Assembly (NCBI RefSeq): GCF_003814875.1 | Contig: NZ_RKQF01000001.1 | Span: 6,634,001 to 6,698,000 of the forward strand | DNA length: 64,000 bases | From: Streptomyces sp. Ag109_O5-1 | GTDB lineage: Bacteria; Actinomycetota; Actinomycetes; Streptomycetales; Streptomycetaceae | Reading direction: 5' to 3' | Notes under the pieces: generated by a model | Told to the model about the DNA's origin: nothing | The model's database searches: none | What the model saw: only the letters and a program-made list of their open reading frames with translations | Position numbers and translations under genes: made by a program | Shown: one piece after another, positions 56,636 to 64,000 of the stretch | How positions within the stretch are numbered: position 1 is the stretch's first letter | Layout: the number at the start of each line of letters is the position of its first letter

Positions 56636-57565
56636 GTGGGTATCGAGAGCGATCAGGTCGTCTACGAGTATCTGAGCCGCGTCGGGGACATCGCGCACCA
56701 GCGCCAGCTGTCGTCGGCCGACCGGATGCGCCTGGTCTCCGGGCTGCGCAACGAGATCGACCGGCACCGGGCGAAGACGACCGTCGACAGCCCCGCCGCC
56801 GTACGGCGCATCCTGGACCGGCTGGGCACGCCCGACGAGGTGGTGGAGGCGGCGGGGGGTACGACGGACACCGTCCCGCAGCCGCCGGCCGCGGTCCCCG
56901 TCCAACGGGAGGCGGGGAGACCGGCCGCACCGCCCGCCGAAGATCTGCGCGACGTCGTACCGAGCCCCCGGTACGGCGAGTCCGACGGCGGCGGTCCGGG
57001 GCAGCCCGACTGGTGGCGGGTGGACAGCAGCCCGTTCGGGGACGGCGACGGTGTGCCCGGGTTCGTGGGCGGGGTGGAGATCCCCGAACTGCTCAGGAAA
57101 CCGCGGCTCCGGAAGGAGGCCGAGCCCGCGGCGGCGGAAGAGGCCGCGGCTCCCAAGGCTCCGGAGGCCGAGGTCGCCCCGCGTCGCAGGGTCCGTCTCC
57201 TTCCCCGCGCCGGCGCCGGCGCGGGCGCCGGCTGGAGCAACCCGTTGCTGCTGCTCGCCGCGGCCGCGCTGGTCGTGGGCGCGGTGCTGGGCAACTGGTT
57301 CGCGTTGTTGCTCGGCTGGCTGACCGCGTACGGCTCCCGACGGCTCACCCCGACGGAGACCAAGCTGGCGGTGATGTGGGTACCGGGGCTGTCCGTCGCG
57401 GCCGGGGTGGTCTGGCTGTGGGGGCGGAGCGACGGGCGGTGGGGCGCGCCGATCGCGCAGGGGCAGATGAGCGGTGCGGTGGGGGAGACGTGGCCGTGGG
57501 TGGTACGGGGGGCGGCGGTGGCGTCGGCGCTCTATCTGGTGTGGCGGTCGCAGAGGACGCGGTAG
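56636..57565 (+). CDS. membrane protein with N-terminal helical (HAAS-like) domain
   Basis: 309 residues from GTG behind GGAGGGG. Residues 1-70 (YEYLSRVGDIAHQRQLSSADRMRLVSGLRNEIDRHRAKTTVDSPAAVRRILDRLGTPDEVVEAAGG) resemble the HAAS/DUF1700 domain that pairs with PadR-type regulators. A Pro/Ala linker and basic patch lead to three or four TM helices (NPLLLLAAAALVVGAVLGNWFALLLGWLTAYGS...). No PadR gene is adjacent. Divergent from the WYL gene. Function unknown. Confidence 0.75.
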   Translation: MGIESDQVVYEYLSRVGDIAHQRQLSSADRMRLVSGLRNEIDRHRAKTTVDSPAAVRRILDRLGTPDEVVEAAGGTTDTVPQPPAAVPVQREAGRPAAPPAEDLRDVVPSPRYGESDGGGPGQPDWWRVDSSPFGDGDGVPGFVGGVEIPELLRKPRLRKEAEPAAAEEAAAPKAPEAEVAPRRRVRLLPRAGAGAGAGWSNPLLLLAAAALVVGAVLGNWFALLLGWLTAYGSRRLTPTETKLAVMWVPGLSVAAGVVWLWGRSDGRWGAPIAQGQMSGAVGETWPWVVRGAAVASALYLVWRSQRTR

Positions 57566-57718
57566 GGGACTCCAGCTCTCACCCCCGACCTCAGCGTTCC
57601 CCCGGCCCCAGCCTTCCCTTGGCCTCAGCTCTCACCCTCGGCCCCAGCTCTCTCCCCCTCCCCGACCCCAGCCCCAGCCCCCGGCCCAGTGCCCGCAGGG
57701 ACCGGCACAATGGCGCAT
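57566..57718. other. pyrimidine-rich degenerate repeats
   Basis: About 130 bases of imperfect repeats of GCCCCAGCTCTCACCC-like units, almost without G on the plus strand. No gene. It may be a recombination-prone or slippage-generated tract; the HAD gene promoter must lie at its end. Confidence 0.5.
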
Positions 57719-58348
57719 ATGACTGATCACGCCCTGACCGTCGGTTTCGATCTCGACATGACCCTCATCGACTCGCGGCCCGGTATCCATGCCGCCTACA
57801 CGGCGCTCGCCGAGCGGACCGGGACGTACATCGACGCCGATCTGGCGATCACCCGGCTGGGGCCGCCGCTCGCGGAGGAGCTGGTCCACTGGTTCCCGGC
57901 CGAGCGGATCGCGGAGATCAGTGATCTGTATCGGGCCATGTATCCGGAGATCGCCATTGCCGCCACTCCTGCCATGCCCGGGGCGCGGGAGGCCATCGCC
58001 GCCGTGCGGGACGCCGGGGGCAAGACGGTCGTGGTCACCGCCAAGTACGAGCCCAACGCCAAGCTGCACCTCAGCCACCTCGGCATAGTCCCCGACGCCG
58101 TCGTCGGGGATCTGTGGGCCGAGCAGAAGGCGGAGGCGCTGCGCGAGCACGGCGCGGGCGTGTACGTCGGCGACCATGTCGGGGACGTACGTGGGGCGCG
58201 TAAGGCGGGAGCCCTGTCCGTGGCCGTGGCCACCGGGCCGTGCGATGCCGATGAGCTGCGTGCGGCGGGCGCCGATGTGGTCCTCGCGGACCTCACCGAG
58301 CTGCCCGCCTGGCTCGCCGCCTACCGCGAGGACGCCTCCCGGGCCTGA
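57719..58348 (+). CDS. HAD family hydrolase
   Basis: 209 residues: VGFDLDMTLIDSRPG (D-x-D-M-T-L, nucleophile Asp near residue 11), TVVVTAKYEPN (motif II), WAEQKAEALREHG (motif III Lys), VYVGDHVGDVRGARKAG (motif IV). A phosphoglycolate-phosphatase-like cap is inserted after motif I. Substrate unknown. Its 3' end overlaps a small convergent membrane-protein gene by 28 bases. Leaderless expression is possible (CACAAT box close to the start). Confidence 0.9.
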   Translation: MTDHALTVGFDLDMTLIDSRPGIHAAYTALAERTGTYIDADLAITRLGPPLAEELVHWFPAERIAEISDLYRAMYPEIAIAATPAMPGAREAIAAVRDAGGKTVVVTAKYEPNAKLHLSHLGIVPDAVVGDLWAEQKAEALREHGAGVYVGDHVGDVRGARKAGALSVAVATGPCDADELRAAGADVVLADLTELPAWLAAYREDASRA

Positions 58349-58575
58349 CGGCGTCCCGCCGCGATCGACTGGAGCACGCCGGCGCCGGCGACGAGGAAGC
58401 CGACGCCCATGAGCATGCTCAGCAGGTACATGTAGGTCGGAAAAGGCTTCGCACCGAGGAACAGCGGTATCACGGTGACGAGTGTGGCCACCGTACCGAT
58501 GAAGAAGACCACGGCACCGGCGCGGATCAGTCGGTCACCGGGCCCGGCGGAATTCGCTTGGGTTTTGTCACGCAC
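58321..58575 (-). CDS. small two-helix membrane protein
   Basis: 84 residues from GTG (VRDKTQANSAGPGDRLIRAGAVVFFIGTVATLVTVIPLFLGAKPF) with helices at about 17-36 and 44-66. A TACCCT box ending 6 bases before the GTG suggests a leaderless transcript. The family looks like the small actinobacterial membrane proteins next to cold-shock genes; no name recalled. It overlaps the HAD gene tail. Confidence 0.75.
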   Translation of the reverse strand: MRDKTQANSAGPGDRLIRAGAVVFFIGTVATLVTVIPLFLGAKPFPTYMYLLSMLMGVGFLVAGAGVLQSIAAGRRQAREASSR

Positions 58576-58763
58576 TCGACCAGGGTAGTTCCCTGCCCGA
58601 AGGAACAACCGGGCGACGTCTTGTCACGCGCCCGAAGACCATTAGCCTTGGTACCGGCGGGTCATGGTCGACCCGCCCGAGTGCTATCAAGGCCCGTTCC
58701 AGAGCTGTTGCATTCAGAAGTTTTCCGAGCAGTTTCCGACGAGATACGAGGACGAGGACAGAC

Positions 58764-59147
58764 GTGCCTACCGGCAAGGTCAAGTGGTTCAACAGTGAGA
58801 AGGGCTTCGGCTTTCTCTCCCGCGACGACGGCGGTGACGTCTTCGTCCATTCCTCGGTTCTCCCCGACGGGGTCGACGCACTCAAGCCGGGTCAGCGCGT
58901 GGAGTTCGGCGTCGTCGCCGGTCAGCGCGGTGACCAGGCGCTGTCGGTGGTCCTTCTCGACCCCACTCCGTCGGTCGCCGCCGCCCAGCGCAAGAAGCCG
59001 GACGAACTGGCCTCCATCGTGCAGGACCTGACGACCCTGCTGGAAAACATCACGCCGATGCTGGAGCGCGGCCGCTACCCCGAGAAGACCGCCGGCAAGA
59101 AGATCGCCGGGCTGCTGCGAGCGGTCGCGGACCAGCTCGACGTGTAA
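58764..59147 (+). CDS. cold-shock-domain protein with C-terminal helical extension
   Basis: 127 residues from GTG. Residues 1-66 form a cold-shock domain (PTGKVKWFNSEKGFGFLSRDDGGDVFVHSSVL). A C-terminal region of about 55 residues (KKPDELASIVQDLTTLLENITPMLERGRYPEKTAGKKIAGLLRAVADQLDV) is helical. The extension distinguishes it from the plain protein at 21719. This form is conserved in actinobacteria. It is convergent with mqnD (5 bases apart). Confidence 0.93.
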   Translation: MPTGKVKWFNSEKGFGFLSRDDGGDVFVHSSVLPDGVDALKPGQRVEFGVVAGQRGDQALSVVLLDPTPSVAAAQRKKPDELASIVQDLTTLLENITPMLERGRYPEKTAGKKIAGLLRAVADQLDV

Positions 59148-59152
59148 ATCCT

Positions 59153-60001
59153 TTATGGGAAATCCAGTGCGTGCGGGCCGAGGGGCGGAACGAGTCCCTC
59201 GGCCGCCGCGCGTGTGAGCAGTCCGCGTACCGCGGCGTAGCCGTCCTCGCCGAGTTCCGAGGTGAACTCGTTGACGTAGAGCCCGATGTGCTGGTCGGCG
59301 ACGGCCGGGTCCATCTCCTGGGCGTGCGTCATGACATACGGCCGGGAGGCCTCGGGGTCGTCCCAGGCCGCGTGGACGGACGTACGGATCGAGTCGGCGA
59401 GCCGGGTGAGTGTCTCCGTGCCGAGCGAGCGCTTGGCGATGATCGCGCCGAGCGGGATCGGCAGGCCCGTCGTGTCCTCCCAGTGCTCGCCCATGTCGGC
59501 GAGCTTGTGCAGGCCGTAGTTCTGGTAGGTGAAGCGTGCCTCGTGGATCACGAGCCCCGCGTCGACCTTCCCGTCCCGTACGGCCGGCATGATCTCGTGG
59601 AAGGGCATGACCACGATCTCGCCCACGCCACCGGGAATCGTGTCCGCGGCCCAGAGGCGGAACAGCAGGTACGCCGTCGACCTCTCGCTCGGTACGGCGA
59701 CCGTACGGCCGGTGAGGTCCGTCCCGGCCTCCCGGGTCAGCACCAGCGGCCCGCAGCCCCGGCCCAGCGCGCCCCCGCAGGGCAGCAGTGCGTACTCGTC
59801 GAGGACGTACGGCAGCACGGCGTACGACACCTTCAGCGCGTCCGACTCGCCGCGCTCGGCCATGCCGTTGGTGATGTCGATGTCCGCGAAGGTCACGTCC
59901 AGTGCGGGCGCGCCCGGGACCCGGCCGTGGGCGAGGGCGTCGAAGACGAAGGTGTCGTTGGGGCAGGGCGAGTACGCGATACGCAGAGGGTCACTGGTCA
60001 T
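59153..60001 (-). CDS. mqnD: 1,4-dihydroxy-6-naphthoate synthase MqnD
   Basis: 282 residues: RIAYSPCPNDTFVFDALAHGRV, DITNGMAERGESDALKVSYAVLPYVLDEYALLPCGGALGRGCGPLV, VHAAWDDPEASRPYVMTHAQEM. This matches the MqnD fold (periplasmic-binding-protein-like). It converts cyclic de-hypoxanthine futalosine to 1,4-dihydroxy-6-naphthoate in the futalosine route to menaquinone used by Streptomyces. It overlaps mqnB by 11 bases. Confidence 0.95.
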   Translation of the reverse strand: MTSDPLRIAYSPCPNDTFVFDALAHGRVPGAPALDVTFADIDITNGMAERGESDALKVSYAVLPYVLDEYALLPCGGALGRGCGPLVLTREAGTDLTGRTVAVPSERSTAYLLFRLWAADTIPGGVGEIVVMPFHEIMPAVRDGKVDAGLVIHEARFTYQNYGLHKLADMGEHWEDTTGLPIPLGAIIAKRSLGTETLTRLADSIRTSVHAAWDDPEASRPYVMTHAQEMDPAVADQHIGLYVNEFTSELGEDGYAAVRGLLTRAAAEGLVPPLGPHALDFP

Positions 60002-60737
60002 GTGGGTTCCAACTCTCCAGGACGGGCGCGAGCTTCCCGAAGGCCTCGGTCAGGGCGGCCAGCGCGTCGCCGATGCGCCAGGCGGCGCGGTCGCGGGGGC
60101 CGACGGGATTGGAGACCGCGCGTATCTCCAGCACGGGCACCCCGTGCGCGGCGGCCGCCTCGGCCACCCCGAAGCCCTCCATGGCCTCGGCGAGGGCGTG
60201 CGGATGCCGGGCGCGCAGCTCGGCGGCGCGGGCGGCGGTTCCGGTCACCGTGGAGACGGTGAGTACTCCTCCGGAGTGAGCACCGGCCGCTTGGGCGGTC
60301 GCTCGTACGAGCGAATCCGGCGGACGGTGACTGACGGTCCCGAAGCCCAGCTCGGTGACCGGCACGAACCCGTCGGCCGTCTCGGCACCCAGGTCGGCCG
60401 CGGTGATCTCGTCGGCGACGACCAGGGAGCCGACCGGGGCCTCCGGCTGGAAACCGCCGGCGATCCCGGCGGAGACGACCAGCGTGTAGGGGCGGCCGTC
60501 CAGGGCGGCGGCCGTGAGCGCGGTCGCGGTGCCGGCGGCGGCCAGGGCCGGGCCGACCCCGGCGGCGAGGAGGTCGTACCCCCCGCGAGTGCGCAGCAGG
60601 GTCGCCGCCGGTAGCGGCACCTCGGCCGCGTCGCCGAACGCCCGTGCCACCGCGTCCCGTTCGGCCGGGACCGCGGTGGCTACCAGGATGCGTACGGCGG
60701 ACGTGGTCAGGCGTCCTTCTTGAGCTTGAACGACCAC
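59991..60737 (-). CDS. mqnB: futalosine hydrolase MqnB
   Basis: 248 residues of the nucleoside-phosphorylase-like fold: RILVATAVPAERDAVARAFGD, VVSAGIAGGFQPEAPVGSLVVADEITAADLGAE, EAMEGFGVAEAAAAHGVPVLEIRAVSNPVGPRDRAAW (M-E-G and the Asp acid region). It releases hypoxanthine from futalosine. Followed by mqnD. A GTG at 60737 gives the first start, inside the upstream DUF2771 gene, whose end it overlaps by 31 bases; a later non-ATG start is possible. Confidence 0.93.
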   Translation of the reverse strand: MVVQAQEGRLTTSAVRILVATAVPAERDAVARAFGDAAEVPLPAATLLRTRGGYDLLAAGVGPALAAAGTATALTAAALDGRPYTLVVSAGIAGGFQPEAPVGSLVVADEITAADLGAETADGFVPVTELGFGTVSHRPPDSLVRATAQAAGAHSGGVLTVSTVTGTAARAAELRARHPHALAEAMEGFGVAEAAAAHGVPVLEIRAVSNPVGPRDRAAWRIGDALAALTEAFGKLAPVLESWNPHDQ

Positions 60738-61180
60738 AGGCCCAGCACCGACTTGTCGCCCTCCTTGATGGAGACGAGGGTCTGGTTGCCGGAGGCGCCG
60801 TACTGGGCGTTGAAGAACACGCTGCCCGGGATGGTGCGGTAGGTCTTGGTGCTGGAGTCGGTGAGCGGCTGACCGTTCATCAGGATCGTCCAGCCGTTGT
60901 CCGCGATCTTCGGGTCGACGCCGAAGCGGACGGTGTCGTCCGGGTCCACCTTGATGGACTTGATCCCGGTGTCCTTCAGGCAGCTGGTGAGGGAGGCCGT
61001 GTCCAGGGCCTTGCCGTCGTTGTAGCAGGTGGCTTCGGAGTTGACCGAGTTCGTGCCGACGGTGATCGTGGCGATCGGGGTCGGCTTGTCACAGGCCGAC
61101 AGAACGAGCAGTCCGGCGGAAACGGCGCCGGCGGCGGCGACGACGCGGCGGCGTCGCGAGCGGGAGTGCAGCGTGGTCAT
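60707..61180 (-). CDS. DUF2771 lipoprotein
   Basis: 157 residues. Arg-rich signal peptide with lipobox LVLSAC (Cys about residue 30). The external domain is ITVGTNSVNSEATCYNDGKALD...IKVDPDDTVRFGVDPKIADNGWTILMNGQPLTDSS...VFFNAQYGASGNQTLVSIKEG. DUF2771 is confined to actinobacteria and of unknown role. It overlaps mqnB, so it is transcribed with the menaquinone genes; a functional link is untested. Confidence 0.9.
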   Translation of the reverse strand: MTTLHSRSRRRRVVAAAGAVSAGLLVLSACDKPTPIATITVGTNSVNSEATCYNDGKALDTASLTSCLKDTGIKSIKVDPDDTVRFGVDPKIADNGWTILMNGQPLTDSSTKTYRTIPGSVFFNAQYGASGNQTLVSIKEGDKSVLGLWSFKLKKDA

Positions 61181-61242
61181 GGCCGAAGGCTATCGGGCGC
61201 TCTCGGCCGTCTCCCCATGTGGGGTACGGCGTGCCCGGTTCG

Positions 61243-62661
61243 TTACGCCACTCGCGGGCGCGTTCGGGTGCCGTGCCGGGCGGAGGCCAGCAGACCGCGC
61301 AGGGTGGTCAGCCAGCCGGCAGCCACGATCGCGGCGGCCACCACCAGGCCCAGGGTGCCGTTCAGCGGCATCACGATGCCCACCGCGCCGCCGAACACCC
61401 AGGCCACCTGGAGCAGCGTCTCCGAGCGCGCGAACGCCGATGTGCGCACCAGCTCCGGCACGTCCCGCTGGATCAGCGCGTCCAGGCAGAGCTTGGCCAG
61501 CGCCTGCGCGAAACCGGCCACGGCGGCGAGGACGGCCACCAGGAACGCGCCGAAGAACAGGGCCGCGACGATCGCCGTACCCAGCACCACGGCGACCACC
61601 GTCACGATGATGATCTCCGGGGCGCGGGAGCGAAGCCAGGACCCCACCGCCGTACCGAGGGCGTTGCCCGCGCCCGCCGCGACGCCCACGATCCCCAGCG
61701 ACACCGCCGCGCTCTCACCGGTCAGCGGGTGCTCCCGGAGCAGGAACGCCAGGAAGAAGATCAGGAAGCCGGAGAGGCAGCGCAGGGCCGCGTTGGCGCC
61801 GAGCGCGTGGGTGACGGCGGGTCCGACGGTCCGCAGCCCCGGCCGCTTCGCCTCCTTCGCCTGCTTCCGGAGCGGGCCGTGCAGATGTTCCTCGTCGGCG
61901 GCGAGCAGCGCCACGTCCTCGCCCTTGGCGGAGTCGACCTTCGGGGGCAGGGAGAAGGAGAGAAAGGTTCCGGCGACGAAGATCACGAAGGCGCCGTAGA
62001 GCGGCCAGGGGTCGCCGATGGCATGCAGCCCGGCCCCGATCGGGGCGGCCACACCGGTGGCGAGCAGCCCGGCGAGGGTGACCCGGGAGTTGGCCTTCAC
62101 CAGCGAGAACCGGGGCGGCAGGAGGCGGGGCACGACGGCACTGCGCACCACCCCGTACGCCTTGGACGCGACCAGCACGCCGAGCGCGGCCGGATACAGC
62201 TCCAGGCCGCCGCCGGCCACCGCCCCGGAGACCACCAGCGCGAGCAGCGCCCGGGCGAGCATGGAGGCGGCCATCGCGGCGCGGCGGCCGTGCGGGAGGC
62301 GGTCGAGAAGGGGGCCGATGACGGGGGCGAGGACGGTGAAGGGCGCCATGGTGATGGCGAGGTAGAGCGCGACGCGCCCCCGGGCCTCGTCGGTGGGTAC
62401 GGAGAAGAACACGGTCGAGGCGAGCGCGACGGTGATCATCACGTCACCCGCGCCGTTGACCGCGTGCAGCTCGATCAGCTTGCCGAGGCCGGACTCACCG
62501 GCGCCGTGCGCGTGCGTGGCCTTGCGGATACCCCGGGCGGTTCCGGTCACCGGGAGGTGCAGGGCACGCCCGACGGAGCGGGCGGCACCGCGCATCCGGC
62601 CCGCACCGCTACCGACCCCGACGGCACGTTGGGGTGACCTCGCGGTTGCCACGTGCTTCAT
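61243..62661 (-). CDS. MFS transporter
   Basis: 472 residues with a basic N-terminal extension of about 60 residues (RSPQRAVGVGSGAGRMRGAARSVGRALHLP) and twelve predicted TM helices. PVIGPLLDRLPHGRRAAMAASM is the cytoplasmic loop 2-3 motif (D-R-x-x-x-G-R-R). The central loop is charged (KVDSAKGEDVALLAADEEHLHGPLRKQAKEAKR). Substrate unknown; probably an efflux-type carrier. Upstream of DUF2771 on the same strand with 62 bases between. Confidence 0.9.
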   Translation of the reverse strand: MKHVATARSPQRAVGVGSGAGRMRGAARSVGRALHLPVTGTARGIRKATHAHGAGESGLGKLIELHAVNGAGDVMITVALASTVFFSVPTDEARGRVALYLAITMAPFTVLAPVIGPLLDRLPHGRRAAMAASMLARALLALVVSGAVAGGGLELYPAALGVLVASKAYGVVRSAVVPRLLPPRFSLVKANSRVTLAGLLATGVAAPIGAGLHAIGDPWPLYGAFVIFVAGTFLSFSLPPKVDSAKGEDVALLAADEEHLHGPLRKQAKEAKRPGLRTVGPAVTHALGANAALRCLSGFLIFFLAFLLREHPLTGESAAVSLGIVGVAAGAGNALGTAVGSWLRSRAPEIIIVTVVAVVLGTAIVAALFFGAFLVAVLAAVAGFAQALAKLCLDALIQRDVPELVRTSAFARSETLLQVAWVFGGAVGIVMPLNGTLGLVVAAAIVAAGWLTTLRGLLASARHGTRTRPRVA

Positions 62662-63049
62662 AGTGCCCTGAGTATGCGGCCCCCAGTGCACTTTGTGGCC
62701 AAGCGAGTCCGAGCACCCCGTGAGACGCTCTCGCTCGTAGCGCCCCGTCAGGGGCGCGGGGAACTGCGCGCCCAGCCCTCACTCACCCGCAGCCCGCGAC
62801 GATGCAGTCCCCCCTCCCCGCACCGCCTTCGACCCAGGGCCGCCGCCCAGGCACCGCGCCGGACTGTCCCCCACCACCGGCGACGGGGTAGCGTGCCTAT
62901 CTCAGCCATACATAACGCACAATGGATGGCAGAGGTGCGCCCGAGCGCGATCGGACGCGGACGTCGATGCGGCCCACAGGTCCGCTCCGTCCGCCCCACC
63001 GCCGGAGGCAGCCGCACTCGTGAGACGGCGTAGGAGAGAAGCGATACCT
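62662..63049. other. divergent intergenic region
   Basis: 388 bases between the MFS gene and the DUF3027 gene. It contains repeat copy G and, at 62890-62945, a less GC-rich patch (CATACATAACGCACAATGG) that looks like a promoter for the plus-strand gene. No protein or known RNA gene is supported. Confidence 0.45.
62739..62778 (-). repeat. dispersed hairpin repeat, copy G
   Basis: AGCGCCCC-GTCA-GGGGCGC hairpin followed by GGGGAACTGCGCGCCCAGCC. This is a full copy in reverse orientation, in the leader region between the MFS and DUF3027 genes. Confidence 0.88.
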
Positions 63050-63976
63050 GTGAGCGCAGCGACAACGCGAAGCCGCACCCCCGACCGTCTGTGCGCCGAG
63101 GCGGTCGACCTCGCCCGCGCCGCCGCCGAGGAGGCCGCAGCACCCGGAGTGGTGGGCGAGCACGCCGGCGTGGTGGCGGAGGGCGATCGCGTCGTCACGC
63201 ACTTCTTCGCCTGCAAGGAACTCGGCTACCGCGGCTGGCGCTGGGCGGTGACGGTGGCCCGCGCCTCCCGCGCCAAGGTCGTCACGCTGGACGAGGTGGT
63301 CCTCCTCCCCGGCTCTGACGCCCTCCTCGCCCCCGAGTGGGTGCCGTGGAGCGAGCGGCTGCGCCCCGGCGACATGGGCCCCGGCGACCTGCTGCCCACC
63401 GAGGCCGAGGACCTCCGTCTGGAACCCGGCTACAGCGGCGAGGACGAGCCGGCCGCGGACTCCCCGGTCTCGGCGGAGATGGAGGAGCTGGCGGAGGCGG
63501 AGGACGCCGAGGTCACCGCGGGCACCCCCGCCCATCTCCCCACGGTCCCCACCCGGGGCACGATCGCCTCGGTCGCCGAGGAACTCGGCATGCGCCGCGC
63601 CCGGGTTCTGTCCCGCTACGGCCTGCACACCGCCGCCGACCGCTGGGAGGAGGCGTTCGGTGCCAAGACCCCCATGGCCCAGGCGGCCCCCGCGACCTGC
63701 GTCAGCTGCGGCTTCCTGAGCCCCATCGGCGGCTCCCTCGGCCAGGCCTTCGGCGTCTGCGCCAACGAGTTCTCGCCGGCCGACGGCCGGGTGGTCTCCC
63801 TCTCCTACGGCTGCGGCGGCCACTCGGAGGCCGCGGTCATGCCGAAGCCTCCGGTGGTGGCGCCCCCGGTGATCGACGAGACCCGCGTCGATCCCTTCCC
63901 GCTCCGGCCCGCCGCGGACTCCGGTTCGGTCCCGGCGGCCTCGGACGAGGAGACGGCGGAGCTGGGGCACTCCTAG
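63050..63976 (+). CDS. DUF3027 protein
   Basis: 308 residues. LCAEAVDLARAAAEEAAAPGVVGEHAGVVAEGDRVVTHFFACKELGYRGWRWAVTVARASRAKVVTLDEVVLLPG is the DUF3027 signature (G-Y-R-G-W-R-W). The second half has a helical RGTIASVAEELGMRRARVLSRYGLHTAADRWEEAFG and a four-Cys site, CVSCGFLSP...GVCANEFSP...YGCGGHSE, likely zinc. The family is actinobacterial and of unknown role, often near a cold-shock gene. GTG at 63050 is chosen; a GTG at 63020 in frame is possible. Confidence 0.92.
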   Translation: MSAATTRSRTPDRLCAEAVDLARAAAEEAAAPGVVGEHAGVVAEGDRVVTHFFACKELGYRGWRWAVTVARASRAKVVTLDEVVLLPGSDALLAPEWVPWSERLRPGDMGPGDLLPTEAEDLRLEPGYSGEDEPAADSPVSAEMEELAEAEDAEVTAGTPAHLPTVPTRGTIASVAEELGMRRARVLSRYGLHTAADRWEEAFGAKTPMAQAAPATCVSCGFLSPIGGSLGQAFGVCANEFSPADGRVVSLSYGCGGHSEAAVMPKPPVVAPPVIDETRVDPFPLRPAADSGSVPAASDEETAELGHS

Positions 63977-64000
63977 CCGACGCCGCTTCACCACGGGCCG

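Noticed and set aside
1..64000. tRNA, rRNA, prophage attachment sites, secondary-metabolite clusters
   Set aside because: None recognised on either strand by eye; gene content is otherwise core chromosome with small accessory pockets.

Overview
The window is a piece of a high-GC actinobacterial chromosome, almost certainly Streptomyces. The evidence is about 70% or more GC, GTG/TTG starts with GAGGAG-type ribosome sites, ATP-binding/XRE-DUF5753/DUF397 modules, a CIRCE-controlled groEL without groES, DasR (dre) sites at nagKA, a CdgB-type diguanylate cyclase and futalosine-pathway mqn genes. The order terD - cdgB - nagA/nagK - otsB/otsA - thrC - cysO - csp - groEL - murQ - mqnD/mqnB matches what I remember of S. 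coelicolor around SCO4277 to SCO4331. It is therefore core-arm chromosome with small variable pockets, not a prophage or biosynthetic cluster.

Layout. 1-7.1 kb: a truncated glycoside-hydrolase-like peptidoglycan-binding protein, small accessory genes (GNAT, Uma2 nuclease-like, HTH with zinc ribbon), a Streptomyces regulatory trio (ATP-binding protein / XRE-DUF5753 / DUF397), terD and arfB. 7.1-14 kb: flavin reductase, cdgB with BldD-like and Crp-like sites upstream, a carbohydrate-binding-like membrane protein, a PfkB sugar kinase, and the nagK-nagA operon facing tandem dre sites and a divergent solute-binding lipoprotein. 15.3-21.3 kb: DUF3263, otsB bracketed by long inverted repeats, otsA, gpgS, a SAM riboswitch leading thrC, and cysO. 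21.3-25.3 kb: cold-shock gene, groEL behind two CIRCE elements, Old Yellow Enzyme family reductase. 25.3-31.6 kb: accessory genes and decayed genes (esterase remnant, TetR, mycothiol-type enzyme, MarR-GNAT, SDR, Uma2, a frameshifted HTH gene). 31.7-36 kb: SigE-family sigma factor plus membrane partner, divergent from a sigma-like protein fused to a membrane and extracytoplasmic region and a class-A PBP-like protein whose transpeptidase motifs are lost. 36-37.1 kb: a deletion scar with three gene remnants. 37-40.6 kb: murR-murQ-PTS operon for MurNAc uptake and breakdown. 40.6-47.3 kb: small conserved genes, cutC and a NarL-type two-component system. 47.3-47.7 kb: SDR and IS5 remnants. 47.7-57.6 kb: HelD/HelR-like RNA polymerase ATPase, GT87 mannosyltransferase, XPB helicase, helicase-associated WYL protein and membrane proteins. 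57.7-64 kb: HAD hydrolase, a second cold-shock protein, mqnD-mqnB, DUF2771 lipoprotein, MFS transporter, DUF3027.

How it works together. Several blocks handle cell-wall amino sugars: nagKA (GlcNAc), murR-murQ-PTS (MurNAc), and the PBP-like and peptidoglycan-binding proteins. Others handle carbon storage and stress (otsAB, gpgS, cold shock, GroEL). A third theme is second-messenger control of development: cdgB makes c-di-GMP, the ligand of BldD, and a BldD-like site sits in front of it.

A dispersed repeat recurs at least seven times. Its core is GCGCAGTTCCCCGCGCCCC followed by a short loop and GGGGCGC. One copy is translated into the N-terminus of NagA and another supplies the otsB stop codon. 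Candidates for something undescribed are the sigma / sigma-membrane fusion / pseudo-transpeptidase cluster at 32.4-35.8 kb and the repeat family. All assignments come from reading the sequence; no database search was run.
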